Part shown: piece after piece, positions 23,484 to 35,984 of the stretch
Layout of the letters: every line of letters starts with the position of its first letter
How positions within the stretch are numbered: position 1 is the stretch's first letter
Source of the DNA: Isoetes taiwanensis
Lineage: Eukaryota; Streptophyta; Lycopodiopsida; Isoetales; Isoetaceae
Assembly (NCBI GenBank): GCA_021234155.1
Contig: JAJEKV010000017.1
Location: forward strand, 19,352,372-19,416,371
Reading direction: 5' to 3'
DNA length: 64,000 nt
Notes under the pieces: model-generated
The model's input: only the letters and a program-made list of their open reading frames with translations
Told to the model about the DNA's origin: nothing
The model's database searches: none
Made by a program: the position numbers and the translations under genes

Positions 23484-25307
23484 TGACTTTGACTCCATAT
23501 ATATACATACAACCATTAATTCTAGGAATATGTATACATACAAGTTCAAAATTTTATTCAAAGATTCCTAAATTTCATCTTTTCTAATCCTCCGTGCTAG
23601 GTTCATGCTCTTGGCATGAATGGTGCAGATCTTGGCCTCCTCGGCTTTGGCCGCTTCCTGGCGAGATCCCGCCATTGTTGATGTGGTTCAGTAGTCATGG
23701 CCCATCTTGAACTCCTCAATAGCCCTTTGATTTAGGCACTCGAAAAGAGAGTTTCTAAATCATCAGACTGGTACGCTGTTGGCAATGTCGAATATCTTTG
23801 GCGACTCTACCGTCTTTGGGGATTTGGCCCATGGCGGACCTTCGCCGGGGGAATCGAGTCGGGGTGGTGGAGGCTGGCTTTTCGACCACGGTCGGCTACC
23901 TTGTCGGATCCATTGGCGGAGATAATTCTTGCATCTTTGCCTTCTTCTTTCGTACTCCATATCTTGCTTGAGCTTTAAGTAGCTTCGTTGATGTTGCCCT
24001 CCTTGGACTGCATTGGATATGGTTGCCGGCGTAGGCTACGCGTTCTTGACCTCCTCCTCCTCTTCTTCTTTAGCCTCTTGTTCCCTCCTCTTGTTGTTGT
24101 GGTCTTTCCTCCTCGGGCTCGTCCTCCTCTTCCTTCCTTTTCTTCTGCATTGATTGCTCGCTCCCCCATTTCTTTGTTCTGCCATTTGGAGTTGCTTTCG
24201 TATTGCCGAGATTGCTCCCTACCGCTTAACGCTTTCGCCTACACTTCGGTGTTGGGGTTGCTCATCTTCGCTTGCTGCCCACCTACTCTACACTTTGTTC
24301 TTTGGGGTTGTTCCTACTTTAGAGGTTGCTCTTGCTACTCGCTCTTCATCTGCTCTTGTTGGTGTTGGGGTTGCTCTCCAAAGTTTGTCAAGGTTGCTCC
24401 TCGACTTCTTGTTGCTCACATACTCTTCTTGGTATTGGGGTTGCTTCTGTTGCCGAGCTTGCTCTTGCTACTTGCCTTCACCGCCAGAAGCAGACGTTGT
24501 TAAGTCGTTGCTCCTCCTCGAGTGAAACGATTCGTCTTGAAGAGCTTAAGTGGCCAAGTTCGTCGTCTGACCTAGGTCGCAGGGCCTCCGAATTTGCTTG
24601 TCGCTGCCCACCGTGAGTGCTTCGGCGTTCCGGTGCAAGCTGGAGCTTCCGACCTTCCTAGCTACTTGTTTGGTCCTCCCAACAACTTAGCTTCCTTGAT
24701 GGTGGCCTCTTCGAGCGATCTTGCCTCTATCTTCGCGGCTCCTTTGGGTCGATCTCGTCGGCTGTTCGTTCGGTGGACACTCTTATGGCAGCTTCGGAGA
24801 TTAGCTTCTAATTCGCCTTACAAGGGTAAAAGGGAGGTTCAAGCTACCATTTGGGAACTTCTAGGGAGTAGAGGTGTTTCCATAGGTTTATTAGCTACTT
24901 TTTCTTAAGAGTAAATTTATTATAACTATGGGTTAATAATTAAGGTACTTCCCCTAATCACTTAACTATTTCTCAAAATTTCCTAATTCCTTTTGGGCCA
25001 AGTAGTGGTCATTTCACGCGATTTCTTTCAAGCTTTATTTTGAGCGATTTCTCATTCAATTTTTCACTTGAAAGGTGCGGTTCATGAACAACTTGAGCTC
25101 AAATTTACTAGAAGGTTTCTTTTGACTATATTATTTCTACCACTTAGACTATACTTAATCTAATTACGACCCTGCTAATGGGGAAAAAAACTTCTCCCAT
25201 ATTTCGCGGTTCCAGACTGGAATTCTCATTCCATTCCATAGCTAGGCCAGTTAGTCTACCTATTCAGGGATATGGTCAGTGCTAGCTCTTGGTCAACCAA
25301 GAACATT
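23484..25307 (-). mobile_element. Internal remnant of a minus-strand LTR retrotransposon
   Basis: This stretch lies downstream (in minus-strand sense) of a primer-binding-site-like sequence at 25308-25318. It has a non-coding leader (24910-25300) and then charged, repetitive sequence (23590-24900) whose minus-strand frames are rich in Arg, Lys and Glu, as in gag. Frames are short (for example 23763-23960 and 23975-24169). No protease or RT was found. The plus-strand Leu-rich ORF over 23988-24503 is a shadow. Calling it gag is inference. Confidence 0.4.
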
Positions 25308-25318
25308 GCTCGATACCA
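25308..25318 (-). other. Primer-binding-site-like sequence (tRNA-iMet type)
   Basis: The minus strand reads TGGTATCGAGC, one base short of the usual plant TGGTATCAGAGC. The missing base is in a CAG, the trinucleotide that is miscalled elsewhere in the window. It abuts the LTR boundary at 25320. Confidence 0.5.
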
Positions 25319-25319
25319 T

Positions 25320-27622
25320 TGTGGCTTCCCCCGCTAAATATCGGCGCTGGCCGTACACTCGGCGAGAAATCCCCATCCGGTCCATCAACCGCGATGGGCC
25401 CTCCGATCTAACCCGCGACTCGAGAGAATCCTAGTGCGGGCGGGGGGACACGAAAGGTGTCTTGCGTCCCTTCCCCTATGGGCTCCTATCACAGCGGAAG
25501 CATAAACAACGTCAGAACTAGCAATAACAATACAACATACTACCTCGAAGGGTAGTCCATCACATATCCACAACTGCAAAGAAGATAATCCTATGCCATA
25601 AAACATAAGAGCTCCTACCCATGGCTCCGGACTCATAAGGAGGGGGGATTGAGCTAGGCCTCAAGATAGAGCACCGAAGTCATAACAAGCATGGGCTGGC
25701 TATAGACAATGGCTAGGGTTGACCACTCCATCCGCCCCTCCCGTGCATATTTTGCGGATGGGCTAAATCAGGCTCTCGGCATGACTCTAGCCTTGGGATC
25801 ACGCAATCCCATGGCATCACCCATCGGGACTACTCCAGGTTGCATCTCCCTGGTCCGATGAGGCAGGAAGGGTTGCATCTCCCCTTCCCAAGGTCTAGAG
25901 GTTCCGTGGGCGGCTAGAGAATCGTGGCGACACACGATTCGTACCCGACTTAACCCCCCAAAACGAGAGCCAAGCCGACACTTGCAGCTCTCGAGAGGCA
26001 GGGCGGCACCATTGCCCCAGGAGGTGTCGGACCCATGCTCGGCCCACACGAAGTGACCGACCATAGGTCTAGCCCACTATGGGATCCCCCGAAGCCCCCA
26101 CTCGGCAGGGATCCTCCCTCCACATTCCCTCTAGCCCCGTTATGTGGTGCTGAGTCATATCATAGCCTCGATAGCCTGGTGGGCTCCTATGCAAAGGCCG
26201 CATCTAATAGGAACCAGGGTTGGATATTGAAGGCTGCAAGCCTTGCAAGACCCTAAAAACCATGCAAAATAAAGTCCAAAAAAAAGTAGACCTTCAAAAA
26301 CAAGTCTACATTTTTCATAGCCTTGCAAAATGAAAGTCCAAAAAAAATTTGCCATGCAACAAAAAGTCTACTTTTGGCATAGACATGCACTTATACCCGT
26401 ATTTTGAATATACATATTATATACATATTATATACGTATTATATATCAACCAACCATTGTACTATTACGATATAGATACCATATATATTAGAGAAATAAA
26501 AAATGGAGAAATCAAAGAAAAAAGTAAGGAATAATATATATAAATAGTAAGAAATTCATCATTTACATTGGAGCATTATAATTATGGTTTGGCATGGCGG
26601 CGAATAATATTGCCAACCGAAATTTGGATTCTAAAAATTTCATTTGCTTGCTTTATGAAATTGGGGGAAATTTTTTTCCTCTTTTCTTTTTCTGATACTT
26701 CTAACGTTTTTTAAGGAGAAAAAAATTTAAAGCCGCGCATTGTTACTTTTACATTAACAATGCAAATGAAAGTCTAATTTATATTATGCCATGCAATTTG
26801 AAAGTCCATTTTTTTGGGTGACCTTCCAAAAAAAGTAAGGGCAGCCCTTCAATTTCCAACCCTGATAGGAACTAAGGGATCTACACTAGGAGCATACTAT
26901 ATATGGCTCTAGGTCTCTACCCCCCTTCCCAATACAAGAGGGGCAAACATGATCAACCATCATCACATAATCATCATATCATGAGAATAATCATAAGAAG
27001 AACATCTTAACCTAATCATACAATCTAACTAAGGGTTAGGGTTCATTGATTAGGGTTCAAGATGTTGAATACGGGTTCTAGGATGGCTCTACTCTAGATA
27101 CAAGATACTAGCACATCTGGAATGCTAATTCCAGATGAGCTATCACAACTACTACCCTACATACCTGCTCCTGATGCTCTCCCTCCAGATCCGTGCGCCT
27201 CCATGGTCTTCGACTCACGTGATGCTGCTCTTGCTCCAAGAACGAGTCTACCCTGCTGGGGCTGCTGCACCAGTCTATGCCACAGCAAACAATGTTCGAA
27301 ACGGGTTTTCGAACGAGTAGGTGAGTCTCTGGGTGCTAGGGCTGGAAAGAGGTCTAGGGTTAGGGTTCCAGCCGATATAAGTTAGGTCCACCTAGGATGC
27401 CACGTGGCACCAATCGGGTGAGTCCTGTGTGGCGGGTGCCCAATAGGTTAAGGCCACGTGGATAATGGTCTTAACCTATGGTTGGCTAAGTTATGAGAAT
27501 AACTTGGCCATGCCCCCTAGTGCCACAATCTATGGTATACAAGGCTATGAAGATAGACTTGTATAATGACGGATCCAGGAATATACGTATTTATGGCGTA
27601 TATTCCCCTGGACCGTCACACA
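25320..27622 (-). mobile_element. LTR of the minus-strand retrotransposon, split by a hAT element
   Basis: It starts TGTGGC next to the primer-site-like sequence and probably ends in CACACA near 27622. Without the 26215-26872 insertion it is about 1.65 kb. A minus-strand TATA motif (CCATATATAGTATG) is present near 26895-26910. Only one LTR is visible, so the far end is an estimate. Confidence 0.4.
26215..26864. mobile_element. 650-bp non-autonomous hAT-type element
   Basis: The left end CAGGGTTGGATATTGAAGG and the inverted right end CAGGGTTGGAAATTGAAGG form the terminal repeats. ATAGGAAC is present at 26207-26214 and 26865-26872 as an 8-bp target duplication. The inside is AT-rich, with repeated AAAAAGTCTAC-type motifs and no transposase frame. 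CAGGG ends plus an 8-bp duplication are typical of the hAT superfamily. Confidence 0.9.
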
Positions 27623-28780
27623 GCATTTGAGTTGCACTTCCTGGGGCAGATTATTTGGATTCTTGCAAAATTCATGGCATCGATCTCTTCATTTCTACAT
27701 ATACATGAAAATTTAAAACTTTGGAGAAAGCAAAGCCATTCCTTGAACATATTAAGTGTTGTTTAAGAAGAAAGGTGTTCGGACTTCATTTCCATTCCTG
27801 GCACATTCAGATATTCAACAGCAGGCCTTATATATGTTTATCTATTGTTATTTAGACTTAGCTGTTCATCTTTGCTAGAAGAAGCAGCTATGGCGGCCTC
27901 ATTCTTCCCTGCTTGCTTTGTTGGAGGTTGTGCAAGCAAGGGCTCCATTTATTCTACGAGCTAAGTATTCCTTTTTCATTTCTTTAGCAAGTTAGGTAGA
28001 TGTACTCACATATTTCTTCTTTCATCTAGCAGGTAAATGAAAACATCACCAACAACACGTGCGAGGGTATCGCTTGATCTAAATCTGGCAGTGAGTTGCA
28101 GTGAGTTGCATTAATTGTTAAACACTTGGAATAGTCTTTGTTCTAGGATTCAAGTAGCTATGCACTATGTACATCGCATCGCATCTCCATTATGTAACTG
28201 CTCTTTTATCTGTTCTCCATTGAATTACGTTTTTTATTCTTATGTTTGGCTTCTCTGATTTTTAATCCTAGCTGAGCTTCAATGTTGGACTTGAATATTT
28301 TATTCTGCTGCGACTATTTAGGGCGAATTTGGATATCAATCTGGTAAGAAATTGGCCTACTATTTGAAGCATTGATAGCCAAAGTATAAATGATGCCAAT
28401 AGGATTTTTCCATTGTCGTTTCTTTGGTTCAAAATGCACTAGCATGACATTTTTATCTTATTATTATTGTTAGATGGACATAATGATCTACTCTGCAATT
28501 TATTTTGATGCATTATGTGTTCTTATATGTGTTCTTTGGTACATCTCTTCTTTCCCCTGACTCCTTATTGAAGGTTTAACCCGGCCCTGTCTTAATTGTG
28601 TTAGTAGAGCAGCCTACTTCATGGCGATCTTGAAAATATCAAGTGGGCATCCATTTTTCGTTGAGTTTTATGGGGGTGAGGTTATTTTTGTAATGCAATG
28701 AATGTGTTCTCTTTTATTCATTCTTACTGTATCTTTGTAGGCATCCATGTGGCAGATGCAACTCCATTTGCATTTTATCC
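27623..28780. other. Unassigned spacer
   Basis: About 1.15 kb with no frame over 70 codons, no hairpin and no terminal repeat that I can see. Short direct repeats such as GTGAGTTGCA (28090-28110) are present. Confidence 0.5.
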
Positions 28781-30600
28781 TTAAAGGAAGGAAGGAAGGA
28801 AGAAATTTTTAACGTCCGCGGAACCCAATCGGGTTATGGGACCCAATACAAAAGAGAGGGCAAAAGCCCAGACTGAAACTCGAGGACCAAGCCCCGTGAC
28901 CAAACCAAAAAGGCCGAAGCCAAAATCAAACGTGGGGACTAGCCCCAGTACAGAGAACTCGGGGGACTATGCCCCGCAGCAAATCACAATACTAGAATAA
29001 AACAAAACAAAAGGGCCTAAGCCCAAGCAGATCTCGGAGTCAAATCAGCTACACAGACACTGCCCATGGATCAAGTGGCTAGTGATCCGAATAATGACTG
29101 GCGCCTCTATACACGACCCACTTAGGGGCGGGCGAGCCTCGTGGACTCGACATAATTCATCCTTCCATCAGCGATTTGTCTTTGGGGTAAGGTCTTCACG
29201 GGCCGGAGAAGGAGGTCCCTTGCAAGTGATTGCCATGGCGGAGGATGTGCGGACCTAGATAAAGCATCCCTGGCCCGACTAGCAAATGGCGAGGGGCGGT
29301 CGGTCGGGCGTCTTTGCTCCAACTTCGACAAGCCGAGAATGCCCTGCACATGCGTGCATCACCTCTGAAAAGAAATGGGTCACCTCAACTGCCCCAGGAG
29401 TGTTGCTTGCTTCCTCTAAACCCACAATGTGTAGGTTCATGGCTAATGGAGTGCTTGGTTTGGTCAGCCGCTGCGGGGGCCGCGATGGGCAAACAACCCT
29501 CGAATGGCGGGCCGTGTGGGCACGGGTGTGGTATCATCGGCTGGGGGCGTAGCATCCACATGCTCAGCGCTAACCCCGGTGGAGGTACGGGTGTAGCAAC
29601 TGCCGTCAGACCGAATCAGCTCCCGCCGACTGTAGCAGCATCTCTAGAAGCTGGACCTAGCTTCCCAAGGGCAACTGAGCCGATGTGCCTGTGAGTGTGA
29701 CTGTCGATTGGATCGTGCGGATCCCAACCAACAAATCTGGAGGCAAACAATGGATCAGAGCATCCATCCTAGTCAAGGCTGCAGCCAAAGATGGTTTTGG
29801 AGCGGGTTGCGTGTGCAGGGGGTGTGTAATGCGGGTCACGCGGTATAGTGCCGAGGCCGAATGATGGGGCTGCCTGAAGATATGGCGCAATTGCGGGGTC
29901 ATAGGGCCTATTCAAGACCGGCTCCGGCAGCCTAACAAGGTTCTTTTCTTTACGGATCTCCCTGGCCATGCGTTTGATCTGACGAGCCATTCAGAGCAAC
30001 AAGAGGATGGGCGAGCAGAACAGAAGGGAAACAGAAGTATCTCCAAGGGCGAAGACAAAGAAAGCAGAAGCAATCCCAAACCTGGTGTGAAGCAAAGCCA
30101 ATAGCGGGGCAAGAGATGAACCAACGAAGAGCAAAACTAAATCCCAAACCTGCAGAAGCGGGCTAAATCGATGCCTGGCAAGCCGTGCTCCGGCCGATCC
30201 ACTGTAAAATATAGCAACAAAGAAAAGAGGAAGGAGCAAATCGACCCTATTGGTTACTGCCCGGCTGCCGAATCTTGATGCAGAATTGGGCCCTGCGATG
30301 TTCTGGATCCTTATCTCTTGATGCTAGGTTAATCGGCCAGCCATGGTTGCTGTGTGCGATCTGGTTGCTGGTGCTTGGGCAAAGCTTCAACAATCCGTGT
30401 TAGCCGATGCCATAGCTGTGTTCTGTGTTGGAGCCCCTGACAACATGCGGAAGCAAAATCAATCCAATCCTATTTGCTGGTTCATGCTTTCCCCCTGGCC
30501 GTTCTACATGGGGTCGCTCCTCCAAAGAAGGTTTTGCAAAAGGCGTTTGTCGAATCATCGCTTGCTCTTTAGCCACTTGCTCTTTACCCAGTGTTGAAGC
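28781..30600 (-). mobile_element. ORF1-only LINE copy A
   Basis: The 3' end (28805-28842, minus) carries the same end motif, CCGCGGACGTTAAAAA, as copy C at 36100, followed by a (TTCC)n tail at 28783-28804. Upstream lies an L1-type ORF1 remnant and a 5' part of about 600 bp. No endonuclease or RT is present between ORF1 and the tail. The 5' border near 30600 is set by the change in base composition. Confidence 0.6.
29030..29990 (-). pseudogene. L1-type ORF1 protein, decayed (copy A)
   Basis: The ATG at 29990 gives MARQIKRMAREIRKEKN, matching MAKKAKDMARKAK of copy B. After a frame change, 29270-29480 encodes MNLHIVGLEEA, AVEVTHFFSEVM and VGAKTPDRP, which align with LNLRLLGVPET, DVAAHFFTDTM and VGAHRPDRP of copy B. 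Near 29090-29120 PKWVVYRGAS matches QKKWAVYRGGS. These are the RRM and C-terminal parts of LINE ORF1 RNA chaperones. Several stops make it non-functional. Confidence 0.6.
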
Positions 30601-32374
30601 TTAAAACAAATTCACAGGTTGTATAGCTGGAAGTTGTCATTAATAAACTATATTATTTTTTAAACTGGGATGTTTGTTGTCACATTGACACTGAACATAC
30701 TTCTAGACCCATTTTAATAGTAACATATCCTCAAAGCATGTGATAAAACAATAAATAAAATTTTTGAAATTGCATTGAAGTAGGTCTTATGTGGCATCTT
30801 GAAATTCTATAATCATGCTTAATTAAACAATGTCAAATCTTTTCGTGTATCTTGAATGGTAGCTTATCTATGGGCATTTCCAAATCTTGAATGTCTATAA
30901 AGCCAAGAGAGAAGCTTATTTGATAACATAGTGAACATAGAATCGAGTATAAAATTATCCAATAAAGGACATAAAATTATCCAAAAACGCCACGTCGCAA
31001 TATCAAAACTATAGACTATAAATTACAACCTTAGTGTTATTTTAATTGTAATCAACTTCTATTCTACACTTAGCATAAAATCTAAGTTTTTAAGAAAACG
31101 TCTTCTAACAAATCCACCTATCAGTCCACAAAGTGCAAACCCATTTTAAGAAGTGAACTTCTTCTACCAAATCCACCTGAGTCACGCAACCCCAAATAAC
31201 ACATACCACTAAGTCTCTAATATACAAGCTATACCATAGAAGGCATCAGCTCTTATCTGGGCACTATTGTTTCTATGGCTCATTAATTTGGCTTTGTCTA
31301 GCAAAATATCATCTAAATTGCTTGAAATATCTTTTAATATCTAGCATTGTTGTAACCATCATCATCATTTTGATGTTAGACTCAATCTTCTAAAACTCCT
31401 CCAATCAAATGTCATTATATAGAATGTATAAACTTATTCTAGAAGGTCTCTACCTATTTATATTATTATTCTTCTTCAAATCTATGAACATATAAAGATG
31501 CACAAATCCCATTTCTCTGCTTGCATGATGTCTTTTACAATCACATTATAAGCTTTGAACTCTTCATATTTCTTTTTTCAAACTGCAAGGGATTTGATTT
31601 ATTTTCTGATAAAGGATTCCTAAAGTCCATTTATTGAACATGGATGGAAGATAGGAGCATTTCTTACTCTGGCTCCAGTGTACAATGGTCGTTGGATGTT
31701 TGATCGACTCTTTAAGACTAGATTTCTTTTCTTGGTATTGTAAGTATGTTTGGGACTATAGAGGGATCACTTGATTGTTAGGGTTGTTCATACTCTTTTC
31801 CTCTGTTCAAATATGCTAGATAAAGTACGGTGATGACAAATCCACCAAAATACACCAAAATTAGTAGAACATAGAAATGCATGATGCTTCACCATTACCT
31901 TTATGGATATTCTATATTCAATCTGGTCCAAAGAGATTCTAGGATAGGGTCGATCGCATATAGATTGCAGAGAGGGTCTTATATGCCATTTATATGCAAA
32001 AATCTACCTTCTATAGGTGCATACTCTTTAATGTCTAATTTGCTCATCTTTTTAGTATTTAATGTACCCATTCAACCTACCGCCTATTTATGTCTACATG
32101 ATATGCTCATCATGGTATGCTATCATGATGGCAAGAACTAGCAATAGAACGTCATATATTCGGGCATTAACTAAAATGTTAAAATAAGAAAGAAAAAGGA
32201 GAGATGATACAATTGTGTTTCCAAGTGGCAATGCAAGTATGCAAATTTTGTGCTTCAATGTTGCTTCTACAATCTTCGAATAAAAATCTTCATGCTCCAG
32301 ATCTTTTTGTAGTATTAAAAGAACCACCTCTTTCAATTGTTACTAAGTCCGGCAACGGCGGGCACCATAACTAG
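30601..32374 (+). mobile_element. AT-rich segment ending in a Helitron 3' terminus
   Basis: The segment ends CCATAACTAG followed by T at 32365-32375, preceded by a GC-rich CCGGCAACGGCGGG hairpin (32349-32362), the usual 3' end of plant Helitrons. No Rep-helicase or captured gene was recognised in the 1.77 kb upstream. The 5' end (TC) is not located; 30601 is only the border with LINE copy A. Confidence 0.45.
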
Positions 32375-32429
32375 TTATAATGGAGAAGCAAATAATAAAT
32401 GAGATTCTAATTTCTCTCAAGCATGGAGA

Positions 32430-34372
32430 TGTAGTTTCAGCCTGTGACAGCATCAAACAAAGCCTCGCCAGCACAAATCAAGCAGTTCTGTTTCGTTCCA
32501 GCTCAAGTGCGAATCAAGCAGCCCCGCTTCATCCCAGATCGGGCCTAAGCTATGCATGAAGTTGCCCTAACTGAAGGTGCCAAGCTTAAGCCCTAAATCT
32601 GCCGTCAACACGGATCCAATAGATTTCTGCGCCAAGGGAGTTTTTGCGTTAATCCAGGCTCAATCCGGTCCCAGTTTTGCCATCCTGCAAGCATCAATAA
32701 TTCGGCCTTTTGCTTGATCATCCCTGCATCAACAATTTCCCGGCCCAAGCAGCCCGGCAGCTCCAGTATTTTTGTTTCTAGCCCGCCAGCTCCAGGGCGT
32801 TGTTCTCAGCCCAGCAGCCTCGCGCTTCATCAACGACCCCTTTACCAGGTAAAGTACAACCCGACCCTTTGCCTTCGCTCTGCCTCCTTTTGCCTTGGCT
32901 CTGTCCTCCTTTGCCTGCAGCAGAAGGTTGATTTTACAGGTCCGTTTGTTCCCAGATCAGGTTTTAATTCTTGGGTGCCTGTAACTTTGCTTTGGTTATC
33001 CTAGATTATTTACTTCTCGGCTGAATTGCATATAGGACTTTAGTTCCCGTTGATTTCTGGATTTGTTTTGGTTGTTGCAGACTTATGACTTGCCCAACTA
33101 GTCTGCTTCTCCCTCTGCCTAGTATCTAGTGTTCTTTTGAGGGTTTTGCTGGCCCCGAATTTGATTCCACGCTACATAACCACCAGCAGCGCACCACCAC
33201 CAGTCTACCTTGCTCTATTGTCCTTTATTGCTCCTTCCGGATTCCTATGGCTAAGAAAGCGAAAGACATGGCCAGAAAGGCAAAGACCTCCCCGCCAATT
33301 CTACTAGCACACTCACCGAATCCGGTCACGCATATTAACCCTGTTTTCAACCCAGTAGATGTCTTTCTAGCAGTACAACCCCCTTTGAACCCTCCACCGC
33401 CTAAGAGCTCGGACTCCCCAAGCCCGGAGGCCTTGACAACCCAACTTGAGGATATCACCTCCCAGCTCACTGTAACAGATACATCCGTGGTACTGCCTTT
33501 GGACAGTTGGATTCAGGTGTTGCAAATGTTCAAAATCTTGTTCAAGCAATCAATCCTATCTGATAGTTCTTTTCCAGCACTGGCGAACCCTACACATATT
33601 GCGCGCAGATGAGATGTTCCAGACTGAGGCAGCAGTGGAGCAGCATTCATGTGTAGATAGGGATGCCCCCCTTACCTAAGGTAGCTCAAGACCATATGCA
33701 AGGGCCTGCATCAGGTGACACAGCTAACGCACATCAGCCTGAACTTCAGCCTGAACAAGATCGTCACCTGAACCTACGCCTCTTGGGAGTTCCCGAAACG
33801 TCTTCGGGGTCAGATATGGATGTAGCGGCTCACTTCTTTACTGACACCATGCACATTATGAGTCCAGGCGCCTTCACAGCGCAGAGAGTGGGTGCCCATC
33901 GGCCAGATCGACCTTGCCATCTATTGGTCCATTTCTCGGCACCACAAGATAGGTATTACGTTTTGCAGCATGGCAGTCACCTCAAGGGAACGCACTTTTC
34001 GGTTCAAGAGGACCTATCTCCAGTTCAGTTAACTCGACGACGAGACGAGCTTTGTAAAGTTTGCGAGGCCAGGCTCCAGAAGAAATGGGCGGTATATCGG
34101 GGAGGCTCGGCAATTATTCTTGACCAGTGGCCTGCAAACCCTTGGTTGGGATATTTTTAGTTTCTCAGCGTGAACAGCCTTGATTTGGTTTGGGGATCCA
34201 CAATATGTATATTGTGTAGTGATGGATCTTGCCCTCTTTTGTTCTGTGCTAGAGCCCAGCCCTTTTTGCTTGGTCTATTTTGGACTTTGGTCCCCTGCTC
34301 TGTCGTCACATGTCCAATAGGACGCTGTCTAGTGGTGGGACATTAAAAAATATTTATCTTTATCTTTATCTT
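32430..34372 (+). mobile_element. ORF1-only LINE copy B
   Basis: It has an 800-bp 5' leader rich in CAG and CCTC, an ORF1, about 200 bp of 3' UTR, and the end GGGACATTAAAAAA with a (TTTATC)n tail to 34372. There is no ORF2. The 3' end resembles those of copies A and C (CCAATAGG.. then GGACATTAAAAA). The 5' border is approximate. Confidence 0.6.
33247..34160 (+). CDS. L1-type ORF1 protein (LINE copy B)
   Basis: A first frame (33247-33612, MAKKAKDMARKAK, Pro-rich, then a possible coiled coil TTQLEDITSQL) is separated by one shift from a second frame (33663-34160). The second has the ORF1p RRM pattern: LNLRLLGVPE, AHFFTDTM, RVGAHRPDRPCHLLVHF, then the C-terminal domain pattern HFSVQEDLSPVQLTRRRDEL and WAVYRGGSAIIL. 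The family binds element RNA as a trimeric chaperone. It ends with an ordinary stop and is followed only by 3' UTR and tail, so it was mobilised without its own RT. Confidence 0.7.
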
Positions 34373-34559
34373 ACAAGCATCAGGTACATGACATGAAAAC
34401 CAGAAGATATCAGATTTCAGAGGCATAGCATTGCTGCAAGTTCAAAGGCATTACAACTTCAAATTTAATGCCTTATACTACATATATGCATAAAACATAT
34501 AGAAACAGGTGAATTTTGCAAAAAGAAACGTGTCTTTTAAATGGAATAAAAAGGAAGAG

Positions 34560-34780
34560 ATGCTTTTACAAACCTCCAAAGTTATAGCTTTGCTGCTTAG
34601 AAACTCAAGCTCTGCGGCAGATTTGCATGTGCGTTCCTTATATTTTAAATTTTCTTCTGTCAAGGATAGAATTTGTGCTGCATGTTGGTTTTTTTCATCA
34701 GTACACCGATGTATTTGTCCATGCAATCTCTCTGCCTCTTCAATCAATGCCTTTTTCTTAGCTCCTCCTGTGATGTTAGC
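34560..34780 (-). pseudogene. Single coiled-coil exon, gene unknown
   Basis: Between an acceptor (ACATCACAG) and a donor (GTTTGT) the minus strand encodes about 65 residues of charged heptads (IEEAERLHGQIHRCTDEKNQ, ILSLTEENLKYKE). No other exon can be linked with certainty. Likely a gene fragment. Confidence 0.4.
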
Positions 34781-35980
34781 TGCTATAGGTTATATTAGCT
34801 CTACATACCTTAATCAAGTTGCACCAAGAGAAGGAAAAGGCCCATACCCTTGAAATATCAAGTTGATCTTAAAGTATGACAGAGTGCCCTGTAATGTATT
34901 CAAGTTTTCCATTGTCGTGGACTTCTACAGGACCTCTATGCCGCAATCCATTTGTTTATGCTTGCTTCCTTGCAAACATATGGGAGCAGAGGTGCAGCGC
35001 CATGCTTGAACAGGTCCATTTTCCTTCAAGAATAAGACATTATTTACAGATATCAAGATTAAGATTCTAAGAACAAAAATAATTCACTCTTAGTCAAAGC
35101 CTTCTGTGCAATTACTGTAGTAGGATTTATGGAAATGCAAGACCCAAATTAGCATTGCCATACCTCTTTTTTTACTATTCTTTGAGCTAACAAAAGATGC
35201 AGATTTGACATAACCAGCTGCCGCCATGGGCACCCTCATGCATTGATTCTGCCGCTATGGGCATCTGCTTCGAACTTATAGCTGGGATCCGTGTTCAAGC
35301 ATTCAAAATCGTGGCTTCCCAAAATGGTTTCCGCTCTCCCAAGCTTTTTCTAGGTAAAGAAAACACCCTAAGCAGAAAAAGAGGACCAGAATCGGATCCA
35401 TTCTACTGCTTCCGTGCCATTCTACTGCTCTGAAGCAACAGTGTTGGTTCTCTTCTGTGTTCTGCATGCCAGAAAGTGCTTTTTGGGTGTGGCTACCAGA
35501 AGCAGAGGCAAGCAGAACTGAGATACGATGCCCATAGCCACACCCTAAAATAAAAAAATAAAAAAAATTAAGAGTTAAAAAAGGAGTCTTCGTAAAATAA
35601 AAGGGCTTCATGTGGACCATTGAAAAAAGGAGACCACATTTAGAAAAAGGGACTTTGTTTGGACCCTTAGATCTGGTCAGGTCATTTATGGCCATCGGAT
35701 CTAGGGCTGGATCCAAATCCAGGACTTACAGTATAACATTATAATATAGGATTGCATGTCTTGTCACCATGTCTCTCTATTTGAAGGCTAATAGATTGTA
35801 TCAATGGCATTTGAATCTTTCATAAAGGGGACAATCTATGGGGTTACTTATTGGTGTTGTGTGTACTCCTAGCCTATTAGTGGACATCCAATGCTTTAAC
35901 GCCTTTTCATTCCTCTTCCACTTCCTTTTCTTCTGCAATTACTGAGCCCTCAGTAGTCATTAGCTCCGTTTGTCTAGTAT
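34781..35980. other. Unassigned spacer
   Basis: No supported gene. It contains AT-rich sequence and, at 35220-35560, a GC-richer block with repeated ATGGGCA and CCATAGCCACACCC motifs that may be an old MITE. Confidence 0.4.
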
Positions 35981-35984
35981 CATC

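Noticed and set aside
23988-24503. 171-codon Leu/Cys/Phe-rich plus-strand ORF
   Set aside because: It is the reverse reading of a Glu/Arg/Lys-rich repetitive minus strand; no domain.
32714-33004. 96-codon Pro/Ser-rich ORF
   Set aside because: Lies in the 5' leader of LINE copy B; no pattern shared with copy A.
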